Shown: one piece after another, positions 15,277 through 20,737 of the stretch
Position numbering within the stretch: the stretch's first letter is position 1
How the letters are laid out: each line of letters opens with the position of its first letter
DNA from: Microcaldota archaeon
GTDB taxonomy: Archaea; Micrarchaeota; Micrarchaeia; Norongarragalinales; UBA8480
DNA: 20,737 nt
Assembly: GCA_030697615.1 (NCBI GenBank)
Contig: JAUYPK010000083.1
Coordinates: 1 to 20,737, forward strand
Direction of reading: 5' to 3'
The notes under the pieces: model-generated
What the model was told of the DNA's origin: nothing
The model's input: the letters and a program-made list of their open reading frames with translations, nothing else
Databases searched by the model: none
Program-made: the position numbers and the translations under genes

Positions 15277-15987
15277 TCATTTTGGTATAAAGTTTTCCAA
15301 TGGGAAAAGGCTAGCTATGAGCGGCAACGTACCTGTGAAAACTAATATCCCTAATATTACCAGTACAATGCCAAAAACTACGTTTAGCCACTTGAGATGA
15401 TTTGCAAGTAGTTTAATTAATTTGGCCGACCGCGAAGCAAACAGTCCAACAAGCAGAAATGGAATTCCAAGCCCAAGCGAATAGCTAAGCATAAGCGGCA
15501 ATGCTGATGCGGGGTTAGTGATTGCTAATGTAAGTATTCCTCCAAGCACTGCGCCTACGCATGGAGTCCACCCAACTGCAAATGCCGCACCGAACAAAAA
15601 CGAAGTTACGTATGAAACTTTGGTTTGCTTTACAGTTAGCTTGTGTTCTGATTCAAGCGCGTCTATTCTAATTATTTTCATTAACATTAAGCCAAAAATA
15701 ATAAGTATTATTCCGCCAACGTACCCGAGATAAGTTTGAACTTCATACGCCACGTTTGACAAAACACTTTGCAGCAACACGCCGATTATTGAAAATATAA
15801 TTGAAAAACCAAGCACGAAAAAGACGCTGTTTAGAAATATTTCACTCCTCATTTTAATTGAATATGCTTCTTTGACAGTTGTACCAGCTAAGAAAGTTAG
15901 ATAAGCTGGTATGAGTGGCAAAACGCAGGGGCTGAGGAAAGAAACTAAACCTGCAAAAAACGCAACCAAAAAAGACAATTCAGCCAT
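15277..15987 (-). CDS. ccdA: CcdA-type membrane electron transporter
   Basis: It carries reducing equivalents from cytoplasmic thioredoxin across the membrane. The 236-residue, six-helix protein matches the CcdA/DsbD-gamma family. The two redox cysteines are C21 in SFLSPCVLPLIPAY and C143 in GWTPCVGAVLGG, the standard positions in helices 1 and 4. Each sits beside the conserved prolines. It is followed directly by the extracytoplasmic redoxin, which is its likely acceptor. A TATA-like stretch (TTTTTATAAAA, about 16000-16010 on the minus strand) lies between the gene and the upstream tRNA. Confidence 0.95.
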   Translation of the reverse strand: MAELSFLVAFFAGLVSFLSPCVLPLIPAYLTFLAGTTVKEAYSIKMRSEIFLNSVFFVLGFSIIFSIIGVLLQSVLSNVAYEVQTYLGYVGGIILIIFGLMLMKIIRIDALESEHKLTVKQTKVSYVTSFLFGAAFAVGWTPCVGAVLGGILTLAITNPASALPLMLSYSLGLGIPFLLVGLFASRSAKLIKLLANHLKWLNVVFGIVLVILGILVFTGTLPLIASLFPLENFIPK

Positions 15988-15999
15988 TTATGTAACCTG

Positions 16000-16014
16000 T
16001 TTTATAAAAATTAA
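16000..16014 (-). promoter_or_regulatory. Combined tRNA 3' T-rich tract and ccdA TATA-like box
   Basis: Downstream of the tRNA the minus strand reads TTTAATTTTTATAAA. The T-rich part could end tRNA transcription and TTTATAAA could start ccdA transcription about 20 bp later. The dual role is inferred. Confidence 0.35.
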
Positions 16015-16030
16015 AGCGGGCCCGGTGGGA

Positions 16031-16075
16031 TTAACGCTACAAGGCGGCAAGTCAAAACGATTGCCGGTTTGCAGA
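16031..16075 (-). other. Non-canonical tRNA intron at position 59/60 (T-loop), 45 nt
   Basis: T-stem strands GTGGG and CCCAC are separated by the T-loop plus 45 extra bases. AATC is repeated at both junctions, so the exact cut is ambiguous by sequence alone. The fold chooses 59/60: two three-base AAT bulges, each cut AA|T, flank a four-position helix (TTCG/CGTT, two pairs and two T-T mismatches). Outside it lie GTGGG/CCCAC and CTGCAA/TTGTAG. Inside, CGGCAA/TTGCCG closes a ten-base loop. Confidence 0.8.
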
Positions 16076-16098
16076 TTCGAACCCACGAACCTACTGGT

Positions 16099-16152
16099 GT
16101 CTCCCCAGTTAGCTGGATCGAAGCTTCGACTTCCAGATCAACAGCGGTTAGA
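16099..16152 (-). other. Canonical tRNA intron at position 37/38, 54 nt
   Basis: The bulge-helix-bulge is well formed. Bulge GA|T holds the 5' cut after A37, a four-pair helix joins TTCC to GGAG, and bulge AC|A holds the 3' cut before A38. It is flanked by the ACTGG/CCAGT stem and a short CTA/TGG helix. The intron body has a strong hairpin: CTGGA/TCCAG, a two-base AG bulge, then the self-complementary TCGAAGCTTCGA. Confidence 0.85.
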
Positions 16153-16214
16153 TCGGAACCAGTCGCTCTATCCAGGCTGAGCTACGGGCCCACTTTGAAA
16201 GTATTTAGAAAGGG

Positions 16215-16226
16215 TTTTTTTATTAA
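16215..16226 (-). promoter_or_regulatory. TATA-like box for the tRNA gene
   Basis: TTAATAAAAAAA on the minus strand is centred about 30 bp before the tRNA 5' end at 16191. Confidence 0.4.
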
Positions 16227-16252
16227 CGCTTTGTTATGGGCGCATTTATCGC

Positions 16253-17134
16253 TTATTTCTTATGCATCGCCAGCGCTGATAACCCTCCGAGTATGTAGAT
16301 CCAGCCGATTGTCACTATGCGCGCTGCGATTACAGCTGCTGCCAACGTAGCTGCTGGCGCTGATTCTTTTAGTAGTAAGAACATTGTTGCGTCTAGGGAG
16401 CCTAAGCCGCCTGGAACTGTTGAAACTAGCCCAATTATGATAGCTATTGCGTACGAACCAATCACTTCTGTGTAAGGTAAGTCTATTCCAACTGCTTTAA
16501 ACGCAAGTGAAACCGCTGTGAGTTCAGCAAGCCAAGCTCCAAGCGCAATTACCAATGCAGTAGCTAGGGGTTTTTTCTTGAATGTGTGGAGGGTAAACTC
16601 AGAAAGGAAACCCAGTTGTTTAATGTGGGATAATTTTTTCACAACAAAGTCCGCCTTGTACGCGATTACAATAAGGAGCAATGCAAGTATGAGAAAACCA
16701 AACAATATGCTCCCGTATGTTGATGCAACTAGCGTAGTAAACATAAGTATCGCAATTATGTCGAATAAATGCTCCCACAGGATTGTTAGCAGCGTTATTC
16801 GTTTTTTTACGCCGTATTTTTCTAGGTAAAACACTTTAGTCGCTTCACCTACGCGCGCAGGTGTAATGTTACTAACCGCTATTCCTAGCGACTGTATCTT
16901 GAACAGTTCTGTAAAGTTTATGTTTGGGTTTATTTCAGCGACGAGTGTTTTCCACTTAAGTGTTTTTAATGCCATTGAAACTGTTTCCAGAACCAGCGCA
17001 GCTCCTAGTAGGAATAGGTTGGCTTTTAGCAGCACATCCATTGTCTGCGTCAAGTCAATATATTGCGAAGCGAAGTAAAGCACAACTGCTAAGATGACTA
17101 TAATTGCAATGAAGCCCAAGTGTTTTTTTTCCAT
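16253..17134 (-). CDS. UPF0104/LPG-synthase-like membrane protein (flippase-like)
   Basis: The 293-residue protein has about eight membrane segments and belongs to the lysylphosphatidylglycerol synthase transmembrane/UPF0104 family (AglD2/MprF flippase-like domain). Family signatures are SNITPARVGEATKVFYLEKY (about 93-112) and STVPGGLGSLDATMFLLL (about 238-255). There is no catalytic C-terminal domain, so it is the stand-alone membrane form found in many archaea, thought to move lipids or lipid-linked sugars. The substrate is not known. It begins with ATG 17134 and is divergent from the methyltransferase across 51 bp. The tRNA gene lies 61 bp downstream on the same strand. Confidence 0.88.
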   Translation of the reverse strand: MEKKHLGFIAIIVILAVVLYFASQYIDLTQTMDVLLKANLFLLGAALVLETVSMALKTLKWKTLVAEINPNINFTELFKIQSLGIAVSNITPARVGEATKVFYLEKYGVKKRITLLTILWEHLFDIIAILMFTTLVASTYGSILFGFLILALLLIVIAYKADFVVKKLSHIKQLGFLSEFTLHTFKKKPLATALVIALGAWLAELTAVSLAFKAVGIDLPYTEVIGSYAIAIIIGLVSTVPGGLGSLDATMFLLLKESAPAATLAAAVIAARIVTIGWIYILGGLSALAMHKK

Positions 17135-17149
17135 TTTTCTTCACTTACC

Positions 17150-17158
17150 AATTTAAAC
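17150..17158 (+). promoter_or_regulatory. TATA-like box for the methyltransferase
   Basis: AATTTAAAC is centred about 32 bp before the ATG at 17186. Its TTTAAA core is symmetric but lies only about 21 bp from the divergent ATG at 17134, so that gene may use another element (minus-strand GGTTAAAAG near 17170). Confidence 0.4.
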
Positions 17159-17185
17159 TGCTTTTGTTCTTTTAACCTTATACAT

Positions 17186-17821
17186 ATGCAAAACGTTTAC
17201 AACTTAATCGCTGAAGAGTGGAACGAGTATAAGCAAAAGCCGCTTCCAGCAGCGGAAATGCTCTTTATCTACGCAGTGGGTAACGCTGTTCTTGATGCAG
17301 GTACTGGTAACGGCCGCCACTTGCCGCTTCTAGCAAAGAAGTTTGAAAAAGTGTACGCGATTGACAGCAGCGCAAAGCTGCTTGAAATAGCAAAGCGCAA
17401 CCATTCCGATCTAAAGGTTAATTTTGAAGTTGCTGATGTTAGCTTACTTCCGTTTCCAGAAAATTCCTTTGACACTATTCTATGTACAGCTGTGCTTCAC
17501 CATTTGAATGCTGAAGATGCGGTTGTTGCGTTTAATGAACTACGCCGCGTGTTAAAACCAGGTGGAGTGTTGCTGGCAAGCGTGTGGAATAAACACCAGC
17601 AGCGCTTTGAAAAAATATCTGGAAACGAAGCTGATGTCTCGTGGAAGATGAAAAGTGGAAATGTTGTGCAGCGTTTCGTTTACTTTTTTGAAAAAAAGGA
17701 CGTTGAACAACTTGCTGCTGATGCGGGTTTTGAAGTTGTTGAAATCTTTTTCGAAAAAAATGGTGAGAAAAGTGAACAAAAAGGAGCGGGGAACTTGTGT
17801 TTTGTGCTGAAAAAAGTTTAA
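17186..17821 (+). CDS. SAM-dependent methyltransferase, Trm9/ABH8-like
   Basis: The 211-residue class I methyltransferase binds SAM at VLDAGTGNGRHLPLL (about 35-49), with the acidic strand-2 residue in VYAIDSSAKLLE. Motif IV is FDTILCTAVLHHL, and the post-IV motif is ELRRVLKPGGVLLASVW. The opening VYNLIAEEWNEYKQKPLP matches the 'VYD.IA..F...R..PWP' start of Trm9-type tRNA wobble-uridine methyltransferases, and SVWNKHQQRF fits the 'VWA.EQ' segment. Trm9 completes 5-carboxymethyluridine esters at U34. The substrate here is inferred; a UbiE-like small-molecule role is possible. The frame is open upstream to a GTG at 17120, but the ATG at 17186 fits the TATA box. It ends 6 bp from the convergent fibrillarin stop. 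Confidence 0.82.
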   Translation: MQNVYNLIAEEWNEYKQKPLPAAEMLFIYAVGNAVLDAGTGNGRHLPLLAKKFEKVYAIDSSAKLLEIAKRNHSDLKVNFEVADVSLLPFPENSFDTILCTAVLHHLNAEDAVVAFNELRRVLKPGGVLLASVWNKHQQRFEKISGNEADVSWKMKSGNVVQRFVYFFEKKDVEQLAADAGFEVVEIFFEKNGEKSEQKGAGNLCFVLKKV

Positions 17822-17827
17822 ACTCTT

Positions 17828-18484
17828 TTATCTAGTTTCTCCAGTTATCATGCAGTGGTCGATTTCAAACGGGTCTAGGATAATTAGTTCTTTTACGTTT
17901 GCCGCTTTGCTTATTTTTGCCTTTTCCTGGTTGTAAACTATTCGCGGGTTAGCTGTTGAGTCAATGCACCGTGACTTAATTGCAATTAGAAAAGACTTTG
18001 CCTTAAATGCAAGTAAATTACGCAGAAGGATGTTCGTCTGTTCGCGGTCTGCAACGTCTTCAAAAATCACGTCGACTTTCTTCACTTCGCTATACTGATC
18101 TGGAAGGCGTGCGTCTGCAAGGATCGGGTACAAGTTTTTGCGTTGTTCGCATAGCATGAGCAAGTCACGCATTGACTGTGCTGAAAATTCAACGCAGTAC
18201 ACTTTGCCGCTTTCGCCAACTATGTCGCTAACGTGGCTAGCGGTTGTTCCATTTGCACTGCCTAAATATAATACGCTGCTTCCGGGCTTAATTGCCAAGC
18301 TTTTCAAACCTTTGACAAGCGCTGCGCCTAACTTGCTGCGCTTTGGATCCCAAATGCGGTATTCTTTTCCCCCGTTTTTTACGAGGTTTTCCTTGTAAAC
18401 TTTTACGCCGGGAACTGCGTTTAGCGTAGCGTATTTCCCGTCGATTTTAAACACTCCTGGAAAAACTTCCCTTATATTTGCCAT
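17828..18484 (-). CDS. flpA: Fibrillarin-like rRNA/tRNA 2'-O-methyltransferase
   Basis: This is the catalytic subunit of C/D box ribonucleoproteins. It 2'-O-methylates rRNA and tRNA at sites set by guide RNAs. The 218-residue length is near the archaeal norm (about 227). The N-terminal domain holds GKEYRIWDPKRSKLGAALVKG, a fibrillarin hallmark. The SAM site is VLYLGSANGTTASHVSDIVG, the next acidic strand is VYCVEFSAQ, and the catalytic region is VDVIFEDVADREQ followed by AIKSRCID, giving Asp and Lys of the tetrad. The C-terminus DPFEIDHCMITG fits the family 'DPYekDHa.v.g'. It lies 35 bp after nop5, the usual archaeal order, so the two are probably one operon. Confidence 0.96.
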   Translation of the reverse strand: MANIREVFPGVFKIDGKYATLNAVPGVKVYKENLVKNGGKEYRIWDPKRSKLGAALVKGLKSLAIKPGSSVLYLGSANGTTASHVSDIVGESGKVYCVEFSAQSMRDLLMLCEQRKNLYPILADARLPDQYSEVKKVDVIFEDVADREQTNILLRNLLAFKAKSFLIAIKSRCIDSTANPRIVYNQEKAKISKAANVKELIILDPFEIDHCMITGETR

Positions 18485-18519
18485 TTATTTATAAACCCAC
18501 ATTTTGTTTATTTGCTATT

Positions 18520-19305
18520 TTATTTCACATCTCTTTCTCTTTTTTCAATGCTTTGCTTTAATTTTTCTGCAATGAAGTTATGTGAATAGAAATCAGCGCG
18601 AGCTGCCAATGCTAGTTTGCTTGCTAATGTCCTTGCCATTTTTCCACGGTTACCTTCCTTTGCGTTGCGTACAATTGGAGACTGGAAAATAATCCCGTGT
18701 TTTGGCGGCTTTGACCCGGGCCTACGTAGATATTTGAAAAGCGCTTTTTCTGCACCAAGGAGTTGAACCGTGCTTCCAGGCATTTTTGCCAATCTTTCTA
18801 AACCGCCGGCAATTGTAACTAGCCTCGCTGCAAGCAGAGGGTCAAGTAAGTATGAAAGGTTTGGAAACGCTGTTTTTGCAACTGAACCAACGTATTTTTC
18901 AATTTTGTTCCGCGTTGCAAACAAGTTATAAGCGCCCGAAGCAAGTTCTTTCAACGCTTCACTATCTTCACTTGTAAGTTCAGCGCCGAAGCTCTTTTCA
19001 GCTAGTTCAATTAGTTCAGCTGCCTTCACTTCGCCGGCCATATCTGCAAGGGTAGTATATTCGAGATTTTCTTTTTTGCCAAAAACAGCTACTATTTTGC
19101 ACAGCACTTCTTCGTTTGCTAGATCTACTTCTGGAAAGTTAAGCTTAAACCATTCCAATACGCGGTTATACAAAACGTTTTTAGCGTGGTCCAAGTCGTC
19201 GATGCTACGTACAGCTTGCATTACTGACAAGTCTCTCCGCTGGAACTCTTTTTTCACAGCTGCCTTAGCTTTTTTCAAAAATTCTTCTCTCTCGTTTACT
19301 GTCAT
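18520..19305 (-). CDS. nop5: Nop5 (Nop56/58-like) protein lacking the N-terminal domain
   Basis: This is a core C/D box ribonucleoprotein scaffold. The 261-residue protein contains the coiled coil (MQAVRSIDDLDHAKNVLYNR, then VLEWFKLNFPEV) and the Nop domain (LLAARLVTIAGGLERLAKMP, STVQLLGAEKALFKYLR, KPPKHGIIFQSP, and RGKMARTLASKLALAARADF). From memory of Pyrococcus Nop5 (about 400 residues), the first roughly 120 residues, the domain that binds fibrillarin, have no counterpart. Upstream sequence is a promoter, so no split piece is hidden there. The basic C-terminal tail is also short. ATG 19305 was chosen over an upstream TTG because a TATA-like box lies 24 bp before it. Confidence 0.9.
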   Translation of the reverse strand: MTVNEREEFLKKAKAAVKKEFQRRDLSVMQAVRSIDDLDHAKNVLYNRVLEWFKLNFPEVDLANEEVLCKIVAVFGKKENLEYTTLADMAGEVKAAELIELAEKSFGAELTSEDSEALKELASGAYNLFATRNKIEKYVGSVAKTAFPNLSYLLDPLLAARLVTIAGGLERLAKMPGSTVQLLGAEKALFKYLRRPGSKPPKHGIIFQSPIVRNAKEGNRGKMARTLASKLALAARADFYSHNFIAEKLKQSIEKRERDVK

Positions 19306-19324
19306 AAAGTTCAAATACAACTCG

Positions 19325-19332
19325 CTTAAATT
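19325..19332 (-). promoter_or_regulatory. TATA-like box for nop5
   Basis: AATTTAAG on the minus strand is centred about 24 bp before the ATG at 19305. Confidence 0.45.
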
Positions 19333-19370
19333 ATTAAAAAGTCGCTGTATTATTTTTAGGCGAATGCAGG

Positions 19371-19378
19371 TTTAAAAA
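19371..19378 (+). promoter_or_regulatory. TATA-like box for pyrB
   Basis: TTTAAAAA is centred about 29 bp before the pyrB ATG at 19403. It is the same element and similar spacing as the gene at 13005. Confidence 0.5.
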
Positions 19379-19402
19379 CTGCGCTTTGCCATATATTCGT
19401 CG

Positions 19403-20341
19403 ATGAAACTCGACCACGTTTTAAGCGTATCGCAATTTTTTGACACGTCTATTTTAGAACAGCTTTTTTCACGCGTTGCTTACTTAGAGCAGGCAGACAA
19501 GGGGAATTACCTTGAACCAACCCTTAAGGGCAAGATGCTTGCAACGCTTTTCTACGAACCAAGTACGCGTACGAGGTTTTCGTTTGAAAGCGCAATGCAA
19601 AAACTCGGCGGCAACGTCATAACAACAGAGAGCGCCGGTATGTTTTCATCTGCCATTAAAGGAGAGTCGCTTGAAGACACTATTAAAATCACAAGTGGGT
19701 ATGCAGATGCGATTGTGTTGCGCCATCCTGAGTTAGGCTCTGCTGCTAGAGCAGCGGCGGTTTCAGAAGTTCCAGTTATAAACGCTGGCGACGGGCCAGG
19801 TGAACACCCAACGCAGGCGCTTCTTGATTTGTACACTATCAAAAAGGAGCTTGGTAGAATAGAGGGGTTAAAAGTTGCAATGGTTGGCGACTTACGTTAC
19901 GGCCGCACTGTCCACTCTCTTTTGCAATTGCTTGCGCTTTTCCCACAAGTGTCAATGTACTTTGTTTCGCCCGAAGTAATTGGCCTTCCGGAAAAATATT
20001 CCACTTATTTGAAGGAAAAGGGAGTGCAGTTTAATCACTTGCAAGAGTTTGACTCGATTCTGGGAGAAATTGACGTGATGTACGTTACGCGCATCCAAAA
20101 AGAGCGGTTTGCCTCGCAAGATGACTACAATTCGGTTAAAGATGCTTTTGTAATTACGTCTAAAACGCTGGAAAAAATGAAATCCAATTCAATAGTAATG
20201 CATCCGCTTCCGCGTGTTGGGGAGATTTTGCCAGAAGTTGATTCTGATAACACACGCGCTGCTTATTTCCGCCAGGCTAAAAACGGGCTTTACGTTAGGA
20301 TGGCGCTGTTGGAATTGCTAATGCAAAGCCGCCAAACGTAA
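19403..20341 (+). CDS. pyrB: Aspartate carbamoyltransferase, catalytic subunit
   Basis: It condenses carbamoyl phosphate with aspartate, the committed step of pyrimidine synthesis. The 312-residue length is typical. The carbamoyl-phosphate motif is FYEPSTRTRFSFE (Ser-Thr-Arg-Thr). The aspartate side shows HPTQALLDLYT, LRYGRTVHSL and the 'HPLPR' loop (MHPLPRVGEILPEVDSDNTR). The 80s-loop region is SSAIKGESLEDTIK, with the Lys that reaches the neighbouring active site. No regulatory subunit gene (pyrI) follows; the next gene is an unrelated membrane protein. Whether the enzyme is unregulated or pyrI lies elsewhere cannot be told from here. Confidence 0.97.
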   Translation: MKLDHVLSVSQFFDTSILEQLFSRVAYLEQADKGNYLEPTLKGKMLATLFYEPSTRTRFSFESAMQKLGGNVITTESAGMFSSAIKGESLEDTIKITSGYADAIVLRHPELGSAARAAAVSEVPVINAGDGPGEHPTQALLDLYTIKKELGRIEGLKVAMVGDLRYGRTVHSLLQLLALFPQVSMYFVSPEVIGLPEKYSTYLKEKGVQFNHLQEFDSILGEIDVMYVTRIQKERFASQDDYNSVKDAFVITSKTLEKMKSNSIVMHPLPRVGEILPEVDSDNTRAAYFRQAKNGLYVRMALLELLMQSRQT

Positions 20342-20396
20342 GAAAATGTAAAACGCATATTTTTATTCGCCGGCCGTGTTATTCTTCTGATTTTAA

Positions 20397-20737
20397 ATGT
20401 CTGCCATTTCCCTTTTACTTCCGTTGTTACAAGTTAGCTCGGAAATCCAGCAAACTGGAGCGTTCTATTCAACAATCGGCACTGGGATGCTTGTATTTTT
20501 CTTAGTTTCCATTATTGCCATCGCTCTTTCGTTGAGGAGTATTTCTAACCGCGGCATGCTTCAATTGTGGAAGTTGAAATGGACTGCGGTTGTAATTATT
20601 TTTGGGCTAGTTGGCTGCATTGCTTATTTTTTCATTGGCCTGAAAGAGGCGAAGAAGGAACAAGACGGAGGGGATGAAGGGGAAGAAAGCGAAGAAAAAG
20701 AAGAAGCTAAACCCCAAAGCAAACCACAAGGCAAAAA
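20397..20737 (+). CDS. Small membrane protein, incomplete at the window end
   Basis: The reading frame from ATG 20397 stays open to the end, giving 113 residues of an unfinished protein. A membrane helix (about 30-46, GMLVFFLVSIIAIALSL) is followed by a basic loop (LQLWKLKW) and a second helix (about 64-80, TAVVIIFGLVGCIAYFF). A very acidic/Lys-rich tail starts EAKKEQDGGDEGEESEEKEE. The first 14 residues are also hydrophobic and could be a signal or a third helix. The WKLKW...GCIAYFFIGL pattern resembles PLDc_N-type two-helix proteins, but weakly. A TATA-like ATATTTTTATT lies about 35 bp upstream. Confidence 0.7.
   Translation, partial: MSAISLLLPLLQVSSEIQQTGAFYSTIGTGMLVFFLVSIIAIALSLRSISNRGMLQLWKLKWTAVVIIFGLVGCIAYFFIGLKEAKKEQDGGDEGEESEEKEEAKPQSKPQGK

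Larger units (their letters stand above)
16017..16191 (-). tRNA. tRNA-Arg(CCG) with two introns
   Basis: The 175-base gene folds to a standard tRNA once two introns are removed. Acceptor strands are GGGCCCG and CGGGCCC, with discriminator G. The D-arm is GCTC-AGCCTGGATA-GAGC. The anticodon stem is ACTGG/CCAGT with loop TTCCGAA, so the anticodon is CCG (Arg, codon CGG). The T-arm is GTGGG-TTCGAAT-CCCAC. The spliced product is 76 nt. CCA is not encoded. Exons are 16153-16191, 16076-16098 and 16017-16030. The identity depends on the intron position at 37/38; the bulge-helix-bulge fold described for that intron supports it. A promoter-like TTAATAAAAAAA lies about 30 bp upstream. Confidence 0.88.

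Noticed and set aside
16017..16191. Reading the tRNA as Ile(GAU) using a GGTT/AACC hairpin with loop CCGATCT
   Set aside because: That loop lacks U33 and leaves the ACTGG/CCAGT stem unused. The 37/38 intron fold gives a regular loop TTCCGAA and a discriminator G suited to Arg.
15911..16350. Plus-strand open frames across the tRNA region
   Set aside because: They translate the antisense of the tRNA and neighbouring genes.
17120..17185. Upstream extension of the methyltransferase from a GTG
   Set aside because: It would overlap the start of the divergent gene and the TATA box. The ATG at 17186 begins at the family's usual N-terminus.
20342..20396. Possible C/D box guide RNA, given the fibrillarin and Nop5 genes
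   Set aside because: No C box (TGATGA) paired with a D box (CTGA) was seen here or in the other short intergenic gaps.

Overview
The window is archaeal chromosomal DNA. The evidence is a family B DNA polymerase, a type II methionine aminopeptidase, fibrillarin beside a Nop5-type protein, a tRNA gene carrying bulge-helix-bulge introns, and TATA-like boxes about 24-35 bp upstream of most start codons with few Shine-Dalgarno sites. Bacterial-type sigma-like domains and a shortened Nop5 suggest a deep-branching, DPANN-like lineage. That placement is an inference from gene content, not a phylogeny.

Layout. Positions 35-3988 hold poorly known genes: two small coiled-coil proteins (35-508 and 3560-3988), a HerA/FtsK-like ATPase relative with a damaged P-loop (598-1965), and a two-gene unit (3516 down to 1945) whose products share a C-terminal domain resembling sigma-70 region 4; the second also has a region 2-like segment. 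PolB follows (4039-6477). Next is a compact toxin-antitoxin-like pair with a repeat operator (6594-7222). Convergent to it are a cupin protein and an orphan PEP-utilising swivelling-domain protein (7236-9195). Methionine aminopeptidase is divergent from these (9299-10210).

The right half starts with a large Ig-like surface protein (10313-12901) and a six-helix membrane protein (13005-14111), both probably envelope components. On the minus strand lie a flippase-like membrane protein (16253-17134), a tRNA-Arg(CCG) gene with two introns (16017-16191), CcdA (15277-15987) and a DipZ-like extracytoplasmic redoxin (14144-15262). CcdA and the redoxin probably form a chain moving reducing power across the membrane. 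A Trm9-like methyltransferase (17186-17821) converges on the Nop5/fibrillarin unit (19305 down to 17828), the core of the C/D box RNA 2'-O-methylation machine. Aspartate carbamoyltransferase (19403-20341) is divergent from nop5, and a small membrane protein (20397 onward) runs off the end.

Most notable: (1) the adjacent sigma-like genes; (2) a tRNA interrupted in both the anticodon loop and the T-loop, the two introns being readable base by base; (3) a Nop5 without the N-terminal domain that normally docks fibrillarin; (4) the HerA-like probable pseudo-ATPase; (5) the toxin-antitoxin-like pair with tandem 13-bp repeats at its start. No gene-free stretch exceeds about 150 bases. No rRNA, CRISPR array or insertion sequence was seen.
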